Both the position numbers and the translations under genes were made by a program. A model generated the notes under the pieces. The model was not told the DNA's origin. It did no database searches and saw only the letters and a program-made list of their open reading frames with translations. From Halospina sp040196175 (lineage in GTDB: Bacteria > Pseudomonadota > Gammaproteobacteria > Pseudomonadales > Oleiphilaceae), in NCBI RefSeq assembly GCF_040196175.1, contig NZ_JBEFNF010000001.1, positions 434,001 to 498,000 of the forward strand: DNA of 64,000 nt. Direction: 5' to 3'. Position 1 is the first letter of the stretch. Every line of letters starts with the position of its first letter. Positions 27,301 through 34,034 of this stretch are shown here, piece after piece.

Positions 27301-27413
27301 GTCGGCGTATCCGCCGTGTTTGCCCCGGCATTGTCGTTACCGCCATCCGAGAAACACCCCGAGAGGCCCACGGTAGAGGCAACGGCAAGGCTCAGTAATG
27401 TTTTTTTGTACAT
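24306..27413 (-). CDS. VolA/Pla-1-type surface lipase lipoprotein
   Basis: A 1035-residue lipoprotein. The signal peptide ends in the lipobox LSGC (residues 17-20), followed by an acidic spacer. The N-terminal half begins GTYPVFNPVTSELPTPNDLI, a block shared by the Pla-1/cef family of extracellular lipases. The alpha/beta-hydrolase half holds VVIYQHGITTDR (oxyanion region) and the nucleophile elbow YFVGHSLGTQTGG with its GHSLG serine. Vibrio VolA, of this family, is a surface-exposed lysophospholipase that recovers fatty acids from lecithin. By analogy this enzyme may hydrolyse phospholipids or lipids outside the cell; this is inference. It is longer than the roughly 800 residues I recall for the family. 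A terminator follows. Confidence 0.88.
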   Translation of the reverse strand: MYKKTLLSLAVASTVGLSGCFSDGGNDNAGANTADTPTQAEQGTYPVFNPVTSELPTPNDLIFDTEAGDGSFSVDIPAADKGNPVLEALNNLSGASTVAPAVIQFNGKIDASTVDSQAFLPPNDKRNPTDGPIPNPTQNVFLIELQYASGAPVRAFSAQEPPTAPTAITAQVAAGADGAPPQDLSGRNQPEAGAALADLAQNRRYDHDVEELDGNSAIRIRPNKPLDPLKRYLVVVTDDVKDMSGDPINSSPSYTRLSDDETGDIGNSSLDTVRGLINGLWESVATEYFKVTNSSREGRPDLKKLSEENIALSYTFTTSEDEKVLSHIANPANWIADQVERATKRSAADAAMENGATDFSGVSSAVNTAVANFKPSEQLNPALKPCDSDADPASDGFQTVLQEGEPPVTLSDQFQCIGVALEGSLSSAGFPTPSARDFSFGTTTDAVALSSVLSQVVSQGDINVHQGSITLPYYLGIPDSSSGAPIKTSSWQPDSGLAAIIADATGFDIPQADPSTSEVLNYNFPFPEKQADLQVPMVTITSSDVGTAELKDGSDKYPVVIYQHGITTDRSAALAFGSKLVNSYDAATGGEELVVIAIDQPLHGVDPASNEERLTLAGSLFASIEEGNDMVPEGSLNTEANQQLAVDGNAQALADNNQALDLTSAKGIVGTVSRAGSTIPGLAPTFTDSGVNDSGVTERHFGYTANEANQPVEMNFDASAALGTSGSLFINLSNFLNGRDNLRQGSLDLMNLRATIENMAGLDGSSTYFVGHSLGTQTGGTFAGAVKQSNAESQLPTALSLAGVHLQTPVAGIVRLLENSPSFAPTVVGGLQASAGISQGDSSYETYLNVNQAALDSADPINFAPQLADSNTLISQVNGDRTTPNAADTRFSDMIEGVPGYDGGPLNVFFPNGLTVDSFEAPLTGSEALAKLMRLSAGGAEINTGTSGQTTPAITRYLAGTHGVPVLPQAESVDAGGVKKDRNIAQSEKEVVSSQNAQLVFGELVSQTLQMVQGAPNITGGKAAEGAGSNVIQKD

Positions 27414-27688
27414 AGGTCGGACCTTCCTTCCTTTTATTGTCTTGTCGTAAATCGGTGCTGCGCCCGCTCAACCCGCAGTAGAAGCCGGTATGACGGCCGA
27501 GTTTACGGTGCCTGACTGAAAAGGTAGACCGGTGCAGGGGCTTTGTCGAGGCTGACAGGCTGTTAATTTGCCGGTCAGTTCACGCTTTCTGTGTCGTGAA
27601 AGTGCGACCTGCAATGGGTTTACGAAACCCATAAAGCGAGCAATGATGGATCTTGATCACAAACAAGTGAAGTAAAGGGAGAGGCAAG
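27414..27688. other. Divergent promoter region between the VolA-like lipase and phhB
   Basis: No gene is seen in these 275 bases, which should hold promoters for both flanking genes. A perfect 8-base inverted repeat with a 3-base spacer (27614-27632, ATGGGTTT-acg-AAACCCAT) lies 57 bases before phhB and looks like an operator. No TyrR/PhhR-type TGTAAA-N6-TTTACA box is visible. Confidence 0.5.
27614..27632. promoter_or_regulatory. Palindrome upstream of phhB
   Basis: Perfect inverted repeat ATGGGTTT/AAACCCAT with a three-base centre. The position suggests a dimeric regulator site for phhB; a regulator cannot be named. Confidence 0.4.
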
Positions 27689-28030
27689 ATGAGTACGTTA
27701 ACGCAACAGACCTGTGAGGCCTGCAGCAAGGATTCGCCACTGGCGACTGAAGAAGAGAAAAAGGAGCTGGGTGCTGAAGTGCCTGAGTGGGCCTATGTCA
27801 CCCGCAATGGCGAGGAGCAGCTGGAGCGGACCTTCAAGCTGAAGAACTTTGCTGAAGCCCTGGCCTTTACCAATAAGGTTGGCGAAATGGCCGAGGAGGT
27901 GGACCACCATCCGATGATCACCACTGAGTACGGCAAGGTGGCGGTCGTCTGGTGGACCCACAAGATCGGCGGGCTGCACCGCAACGACTTCATAATGGCG
28001 GCGCGCACCGACGAGCTCTACGGAGCCTGA
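27689..28030 (+). CDS. phhB: Pterin-4a-carbinolamine dehydratase
   Basis: A 113-residue enzyme that dehydrates 4a-hydroxytetrahydropterin, recycling the cofactor of phenylalanine hydroxylase. The catalytic motif EEVDHHPMI (near residues 70-78) and the later VWWTHKIGGLHRNDF match the family. The ribosome site GGGAGAGG is strong. In Pseudomonas phhB is next to phhA; here phhA is not adjacent, so the hydroxylase is elsewhere or the protein has a general pterin role. A ten-pair hairpin follows the gene. Confidence 0.95.
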   Translation: MSTLTQQTCEACSKDSPLATEEEKKELGAEVPEWAYVTRNGEEQLERTFKLKNFAEALAFTNKVGEMAEEVDHHPMITTEYGKVAVVWWTHKIGGLHRNDFIMAARTDELYGA

Positions 28031-28052
28031 GCAAGTCCACCCCAGTATGTCC

Positions 28053-28077
28053 TCCGGGGCGCGGAAGGCGCCCCGGA
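28053..28077 (+). terminator. Hairpin between phhB and gyrA
   Basis: A perfect ten-base stem (TCCGGGGCGC with GCGCCCCGGA, loop GGAAG) starts 23 bases after phhB. The T-run is short. It separates phhB from the gyrA promoter area, where TAGTAT at 28103-28108 could be a -10. Confidence 0.6.
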
Positions 28078-28177
28078 TTCCACCGGGTCGTGCATTCTGT
28101 GGTAGTATAGGCGGCTTTGGCGTGCCCGTGCAGCACGCCGCAGACCACCGCCAGAACACAGGAAGGATGACGTCCCG

Positions 28178-30742
28178 ATGGGAGAGCTAGCCAGAGAAAT
28201 CCTGCCGGTTAACATCGAAGAAGAACTCAAGCAGTCCTACCTGGATTACGCCATGAGCGTGATCGTGGGGCGGGCGCTGCCGGATGTTCGGGACGGGCTG
28301 AAGCCGGTGCACCGCCGGGTGCTGTTCGCCATGGACGAGCTCGGCAACGACTGGAACAAGGCCTACAAAAAGTCCGCCCGCGTGGTGGGTGACGTCATTG
28401 GTAAATACCATCCGCACGGTGATGCGGCGGTGTACGACACCATTGTGCGTATGGCCCAGCCGTTTTCATTGCGCTACACGCTGGTGGACGGCCAGGGCAA
28501 CTTCGGCTCCATTGACGGCGACAACGCCGCAGCAATGCGTTACACAGAAGTGCGCATGCGCAAGCTCGCGCACGAGCTGCTGGCGGATCTCGACAAGGAA
28601 ACCGTCGACTATGTTCCCAACTACGACGGTACCGAGCAGATCCCCGAGGTACTGCCCACGCGGGTACCCAACCTGCTGGTCAACGGCTCTTCCGGGATCG
28701 CGGTGGGTATGGCCACCAATATCCCCCCGCATAACCTGCGCGAGGTGGTTGAAGCCTGCCTGGCCCTGGTCGAGGACGATTCGCTCAGCGTTGATGACCT
28801 GATGGAATACGTTCCGGGCCCCGACTTCCCCACCGAGGGGCTGATCAGCGGCCGCGCAGGGATCGTGCAGGCCTACCGGACCGGCCGGGGCCGCATCTAC
28901 GTGCGCGCGCGGCATGAGATCGAGCACGACAGGAAGACTGGTAAGGACGCCATCATCTTCAATGAGCTGCCTTACCAGGTAAATAAGGCGCGCCTGATCG
29001 AGAAGATCGCGGAGCTGGTCAAGGAAAAGCGCCTCGAGGGCATCAGCGAGCTGCGGGATGAGTCCAGCAAGGAAGGCATCCGCATTGTGATTGAAGTGCG
29101 CAAGGGCGAGAACCCCGAGGTGATCGTCAATAACCTGTTCAAAAACACCCAGCTCGAGAACGTGTTCGGCATCAACTGTGTAGCTCTGGTGGATGGCGAG
29201 CCCCAGGTGCTCAACCTCAAGCAGATGCTGGAGCGTTTCCTGCTGCACCGGCGTGAGGTGGTGACACGCCGCACAATCTATGAACTGCGCAAGGCACGCG
29301 AGCGTGGTCATGTTCTGGAAGGCCTTTCTGTGGCGCTGGCCAACATCGATGAGGTGATTGAGCTGATCAAGGCGTCGCCGGGTGCCGCCGAGGCCAAGGA
29401 AAAGCTGCTGGCCCAGGGCTGGCAGCCGGGGCAGGTCAACGACATGCTCGAGCGCGCCGGTGCTGACGCCTGCCGCCCAGACGATCTGCCGGAAGGTTAT
29501 GGCCTGCGTGACGGGCAGTACCATCTTTCGCCGGAGCAGGCCCAGGCGATTCTGGATCTACGCCTGCATCGCTTGACCGGCCTTGAGACGGAAAAGCTGT
29601 TCAGTGAATACAAGGACATCCTCACCAAGATCGGGGAGCTGATCGAGATCCTGAGCAACCCGGACCGACTGATGCAGGTCATCCGCGAGGAGCTGGAAAA
29701 AATCCGCGATGAGTTTGGTGATGCGCGCCGTACCGAGATCGTGAGCTCACGCCAGGATCTGACCACGGCGGATCTGATCGATGAAGAGGATTTGGTGGTC
29801 ACGATTTCCCACAACGGCTACGCCAAGACGCAGCCGCTCGAGGATTACCGGGCACAGCGTCGCGGTGGCCGTGGCAAGTCCGCCACCAGCATGAAGGATG
29901 AGGACTTCATCGAGACCCTGCTGGTGGCCAACTCCCACGACACCATCCTGTGCTTCACGGACAAGGGCAAGGTGTACTGGCTGCGCGTGTTCGAGATCCC
30001 GCAGGGCAGCCGCAACTCCCGTGGCAGGCCCATGGTCAACATCCTGCCACTGGATGACGACGAGCGTATTTCCACCTTTCTGCCGGTGCGTGAGTACACC
30101 GAGGGCCATTATGTGTTCATGGCCACCGCCAACGGCACGGTCAAGAAAACACCGCTGGAACATTTCTCGCGCCCACGCAGCTCCGGCCTGATCGCCACCA
30201 ACCTGGACGAGGGTGATCACCTGATTGGCGCTGTCATTACCGAGGGCGGAACCGAAATCATGATGCTGGCCACCTCTGGCAAGGCCGTGCGCTTTACCGA
30301 GGATCAGGTGCGCTCCATGGGCCGTACGGCGCGGGGCGTGCGCGGCATCCGGCTCAAGGCGGGTGAGCAGGTGGTATCGCTGATCCAGCCGGATCCGGAA
30401 GGGTATATCCTTACGGCGAGTGAGAACGGTTTTGGCAAGCGCACGAAAGTTGAGGAATTCCCGGCCTACAGCCGCGGCAGCCAGGGTGTGATTGCCATGC
30501 AGTGCTCTGAGCGCAACGGCGACCTGGTCTGCGCGCTGCAGGTATTTGAGGGCAATGAGATCATGCTGATCTCCAACCAGGGTACGCTGGTGCGTACCGG
30601 TATCGAGGATGTCTCGATCAGTGGACGCAATACCCAGGGCGTGCGCCTGATCCGGATGACCGGTGATGACGAGCGCCTGGTAGGCATCCAGAGGATTGAA
30701 GACAGCAGCGACGATGATGACGAAGACGGGGAACAGGACTGA
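28178..30742 (+). CDS. gyrA: DNA gyrase subunit A
   Basis: Breakage-reunion subunit of gyrase, which introduces negative supercoils. The N-terminal winged-helix/tower region contains RDGLKPVHRRVLFAM and the active tyrosine in RYTEVRMR (near residue 122). The C-terminal beta-pinwheel carries the GyrA box QRRGGRGK. The C-terminus is acidic (DDDDEDGEQD). The quinolone-determining helix reads HPHGDAAVYD: the codon at 28424-28426 gives Ala83, where E. coli has Ser83, while Asp87 is kept. The start has a clear AGGAAGGA ribosome site. It heads a long run to cmk with almost no spacing. Confidence 0.98.
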   Translation: MGELAREILPVNIEEELKQSYLDYAMSVIVGRALPDVRDGLKPVHRRVLFAMDELGNDWNKAYKKSARVVGDVIGKYHPHGDAAVYDTIVRMAQPFSLRYTLVDGQGNFGSIDGDNAAAMRYTEVRMRKLAHELLADLDKETVDYVPNYDGTEQIPEVLPTRVPNLLVNGSSGIAVGMATNIPPHNLREVVEACLALVEDDSLSVDDLMEYVPGPDFPTEGLISGRAGIVQAYRTGRGRIYVRARHEIEHDRKTGKDAIIFNELPYQVNKARLIEKIAELVKEKRLEGISELRDESSKEGIRIVIEVRKGENPEVIVNNLFKNTQLENVFGINCVALVDGEPQVLNLKQMLERFLLHRREVVTRRTIYELRKARERGHVLEGLSVALANIDEVIELIKASPGAAEAKEKLLAQGWQPGQVNDMLERAGADACRPDDLPEGYGLRDGQYHLSPEQAQAILDLRLHRLTGLETEKLFSEYKDILTKIGELIEILSNPDRLMQVIREELEKIRDEFGDARRTEIVSSRQDLTTADLIDEEDLVVTISHNGYAKTQPLEDYRAQRRGGRGKSATSMKDEDFIETLLVANSHDTILCFTDKGKVYWLRVFEIPQGSRNSRGRPMVNILPLDDDERISTFLPVREYTEGHYVFMATANGTVKKTPLEHFSRPRSSGLIATNLDEGDHLIGAVITEGGTEIMMLATSGKAVRFTEDQVRSMGRTARGVRGIRLKAGEQVVSLIQPDPEGYILTASENGFGKRTKVEEFPAYSRGSQGVIAMQCSERNGDLVCALQVFEGNEIMLISNQGTLVRTGIEDVSISGRNTQGVRLIRMTGDDERLVGIQRIEDSSDDDDEDGEQD

Positions 30743-30745
30743 CCC

Positions 30746-31828
30746 ATGACACGAGCCTATAACTTTTGCGCCGGCCCGGCAGCTTTGCCGGAGGAAGTGT
30801 TGACGCAGGCGCGCGACGAAATGCTGGACTGGCAGGGTACGGGCCTGTCGGTTATGGAAATGAGCCACCGGGGGGATGCCTTTGTCGGCATCGCGCAGCA
30901 GGCGGAACAGGACCTGCGTGAGCTGATGGGCATTCCGGACGACTACGCTGTGCTTTTCCTGCAGGGGGGCGCCAGTAGCCAGTTTGCGGGGGTGCCGCTG
31001 AATCTGGCAGGGCCCAATGACCCGGTTGACTACGTCAACACCGGCGTCTGGTCGCGCAAGGCGATTGCGGAGGCGGGTCGGTTCACGGACGTCAGGGAAG
31101 TGGCCAGCTCTGAAGCGGACGGCTACACCCATGTGCCGGATCCGGCTCAGTGGCGGACGCGCCCCGAGGCCCGCTATCTACACATCACGCCTAACGAAAC
31201 CATCGGCGGGCTGGCGTACAGCCGCTTCCCGGAGGCCGGGGATGTGCCTGTGGTGGCGGACTGGTCTTCGGCCATTCTCTCTGAGCCGGTCGACGTTACA
31301 CGTTATGGCATGATCTACGCCGGTGCGCAGAAGAACATTGGCCCTGCCGGGCTGACCCTTGTGATCGTACGCCGGGATCTGATCGGCAACGCGCGTGACG
31401 GCACACCGGCGATGCTGGACTACGCCGTTCACGATAAAGCCGATTCCATGTACAACACCCCACCCACCTACGCCTGGTACCTGGCGGGGCTGGTCTTCCA
31501 GTGGCTCAAGCGCCACGGTGGCCTCCAGGCCATGGCGGACATCAACCGGCGCAAGGCCAATCGCCTTTACGGCTTCATTGATGCGAGTGGCTTCTACGCC
31601 AATCCGGTTCAGCCGGAAAACCGGTCACTGATGAACGTGCCGTTCACCCTTGCGGATGACAGTCTCAATGATGCCTTCCTTGAGGGCGCCGAGGCCCGTG
31701 GCCTGCTCAACCTCAAGGGCCATCGCTCGGTGGGCGGTATGCGGGCAAGCATCTACAACGCGATGCCGGAAGCCGGTATTGGGGCGCTGATTGACTACAT
31801 GGCGGAATTCGAAAAAGAAAAAGGCTGA
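30746..31828 (+). CDS. serC: Phosphoserine aminotransferase
   Basis: PLP enzyme that converts 3-phosphohydroxypyruvate to phosphoserine, and also serves pyridoxine synthesis. The N-terminus YNFCAGPAALPEEVL and the PLP-lysine segment IYAGAQKNIGPAGLT (near residue 197) are characteristic, with the C-terminal GHRSVGGMRASIYNAMP. The 360-residue length is standard. It starts three bases after gyrA, so it depends on gyrA translation or an internal ribosome site. Confidence 0.98.
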   Translation: MTRAYNFCAGPAALPEEVLTQARDEMLDWQGTGLSVMEMSHRGDAFVGIAQQAEQDLRELMGIPDDYAVLFLQGGASSQFAGVPLNLAGPNDPVDYVNTGVWSRKAIAEAGRFTDVREVASSEADGYTHVPDPAQWRTRPEARYLHITPNETIGGLAYSRFPEAGDVPVVADWSSAILSEPVDVTRYGMIYAGAQKNIGPAGLTLVIVRRDLIGNARDGTPAMLDYAVHDKADSMYNTPPTYAWYLAGLVFQWLKRHGGLQAMADINRRKANRLYGFIDASGFYANPVQPENRSLMNVPFTLADDSLNDAFLEGAEARGLLNLKGHRSVGGMRASIYNAMPEAGIGALIDYMAEFEKEKG

Positions 31829-31830
31829 CC

Positions 31831-32928
31831 ATGAGCGACGAAGAGGCGCGTCTGGCCCGGTTGCGCAAGCGCATCGACCAGATCGATGACGACCTGCTTA
31901 AGCTGATCAGTGAACGGGCCGAGTGCGCCCGGGACGTGGCCGAGGTGAAGCAGCAAGCGAAGCCGGAAGAGGATGTGGCGTTCTACCGCCCGGAGCGCGA
32001 GGCGCGCATTCTCAGCCGCATTAAGGAGCGTAACCCGGGGCCACTGGCCGACGAGGAAATGGCGCGTCTGTTCCGTGAGGTGATGTCCGCCTGCCTGGCG
32101 CTGGAAAAACCCATGACGATCGCGTTTCTGGGACCGGAGGGCACCTTCACCCAGGCAGCGGCGTTCAAGCATTTCGGTCACTCGGTGCTGAGCACCCCGT
32201 TATCCGCTATTGGTGATGTCTTTCGTGAGGTGGAATCCGGTAACGCCCAGTACGGGGTAGTGCCGGTGGAGAATTCCACCGAGGGGATGATCAATCACAC
32301 ACTTGATATGTTCATGGGGTCGGGGCTGAAAATCTGTGGTGAGGTTCAGCTGCGCATTCATCACCACCTTCTGAGGCATCCGGGCCAGGATGAAGCCGGT
32401 ATTACGCGCCTGTATTCGCACCAGCAGTCGTTTGCCCAGTGCCGCAAGTGGCTGGACAGCCACTGGCCAGCTGTCGAGCGTATCACCGTCTCCAGCAATG
32501 CCGAGGCGGCCCGCCTGGCCAGCCAAGAGGAGGGCGCCGCCGCCATTGCCGGGGACATGGCGGCCTCGCTCTACGGTCTTGGAATCGCCCACGGCAACAT
32601 CGAGGACCGGCCGGACAACACCACGCGTTTTCTGATCATCGGCACCGAAGCCGTGCCTCCCAGCGGGCAGGACAAGACCTCCATCCTGGTTTCCATGCGC
32701 AACCGCCCAGGCGCCCTTTATGAGCTTCTGGAGCCGTTTAAGCGCGAAGGCATTGATCTGACCCGCCTTGAAACCCGGCCATCGCCCAGAGCCACCTGGG
32801 CTTACGTGTTCTATATCGACTTCGTCGGTCACCGGGACGCGCCCGTCATCCAGGCGGTTCTGAATGAGATTGAAGCTGAGAGTCAGGAACTGAAGCATCT
32901 GGGGTCTTACCCCATGGGAGTGCTGTGA
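31831..32928 (+). CDS. pheA: Chorismate mutase / prephenate dehydratase (P-protein)
   Basis: Bifunctional enzyme of phenylalanine synthesis. Residues 1-90 form the AroQ chorismate mutase helices (RLRKRIDQIDDDLLKLISER). Residues from about 95 to 270 are prephenate dehydratase, with AFLGPEGTFTQAA and PVENSTEGMINHTLD. Residues from about 280 form an ACT domain (TSILVSMRNRPGALYELL and ESRP-like LETRPS) that gives phenylalanine feedback. It starts two bases after serC and overlaps hisC by one base. Confidence 0.98.
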   Translation: MSDEEARLARLRKRIDQIDDDLLKLISERAECARDVAEVKQQAKPEEDVAFYRPEREARILSRIKERNPGPLADEEMARLFREVMSACLALEKPMTIAFLGPEGTFTQAAAFKHFGHSVLSTPLSAIGDVFREVESGNAQYGVVPVENSTEGMINHTLDMFMGSGLKICGEVQLRIHHHLLRHPGQDEAGITRLYSHQQSFAQCRKWLDSHWPAVERITVSSNAEAARLASQEEGAAAIAGDMAASLYGLGIAHGNIEDRPDNTTRFLIIGTEAVPPSGQDKTSILVSMRNRPGALYELLEPFKREGIDLTRLETRPSPRATWAYVFYIDFVGHRDAPVIQAVLNEIEAESQELKHLGSYPMGVL

Positions 32929-34034
32929 TGAGCTGTGATTACGAGGCGTTGGCCGCGCGCGGCGTGCAGGGCCTGCAGCCGTACCAGCCGGGCAAGCCGG
33001 TGGATGAGCTGGCGCGCGAGCTGGGGCTTGACCCAGAGCGGATCGTGAAACTGGCCAGCAATGAGAATCCTTTGGGGCCCAGTGACCGTGTCATCGCGGC
33101 GGTTGAAAGCGCACTCCCGGAAGTGACCCGGTACCCGGATGGGGCCGCCTATACTCTGCGTCAGACTCTGGCAGAGCGTCTGAACGTGATGCCCGAAATG
33201 CTGACGTTGGGTAACGGCTCCAATGATGTACTGGAACTGGTCGCGCGCGCTTTTGCCGAACCCGGCACCGAGATCGTTTATTCCGAGCATGCCTTTGCCG
33301 TCTACCCCATCGTGACCCAGGCCATTGGTGCGGATCACGTGAAAGTACCGGCGCGCAACTGGGGACATGACCTGGAGGCAATGGCGGACGCCATTACGCA
33401 AAAGACGCGGCTGGTCTTCGTCGCCAACCCGAATAACCCCACCGGTACAGTGGTCGAGAAAGACGCAGTCTACCGGTTCCTCAAACGGGTACCAGAAAAC
33501 GTCGTCATTGTGCTGGACGAGGCCTACTGTGAGTACCTGCAGGGGCCGCAGTACGCAGACGGTGTTCAGTGGCTCAGCGAGTTCCCGAACCTGGTGGTCT
33601 CGCGCACCTTTTCAAAGGCCTGGGGGCTGGCGGGGTTGCGCATGGGGTACGGCATATCCAGTCCGGAGATTGCGGATGTCATCAATCGCGTGCGCCAGCC
33701 TTTCAACGCTAATGCCCTGGCGCAGGCCGCAGCGACGGCGGTACTGAATGACCAGACCTACATTGAGCGCGCAATCGAGGTGAACCGGGCGGGGCTGGAG
33801 CAGCTGGCGGTCGGCTTTGACCGGCTGGGGCTGGACTATATTCCCTCGGCGGCCAACTTCATCGCCCTGGATACTGGGCGGGACGCCAACGAGGTGAACG
33901 ATGCCCTTCTGCACGAGGGGGTTATTGTGCGCCCGGTGGGTGCTTATGGAATGCCCCGGCACCTGCGCGTTTCGGTTGGGCTCGAGCACGAAAACCGGCG
34001 TTGTCTGCAAGCGCTGGAGAAGGTGCTGGGCTGA
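32928..34034 (+). CDS. hisC: Histidinol-phosphate aminotransferase (HisC2 type)
   Basis: Fold-type I PLP aminotransferase of 368 residues. Visible are KLASNENPLGPS near the start, NPNNPTGT in the substrate loop, DEAYCEYL for the PLP aspartate, and the Schiff-base lysine in SRTFSKAWGLAGLRMGY. In pseudomonads the paralogue in this position (HisC2) probably serves aromatic amino-acid transamination as well as histidine synthesis; the neighbours pheA and tyrA support that. ATG 32928 overlaps the pheA stop as TGATG. Confidence 0.95.
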   Translation: MSCDYEALAARGVQGLQPYQPGKPVDELARELGLDPERIVKLASNENPLGPSDRVIAAVESALPEVTRYPDGAAYTLRQTLAERLNVMPEMLTLGNGSNDVLELVARAFAEPGTEIVYSEHAFAVYPIVTQAIGADHVKVPARNWGHDLEAMADAITQKTRLVFVANPNNPTGTVVEKDAVYRFLKRVPENVVIVLDEAYCEYLQGPQYADGVQWLSEFPNLVVSRTFSKAWGLAGLRMGYGISSPEIADVINRVRQPFNANALAQAAATAVLNDQTYIERAIEVNRAGLEQLAVGFDRLGLDYIPSAANFIALDTGRDANEVNDALLHEGVIVRPVGAYGMPRHLRVSVGLEHENRRCLQALEKVLG

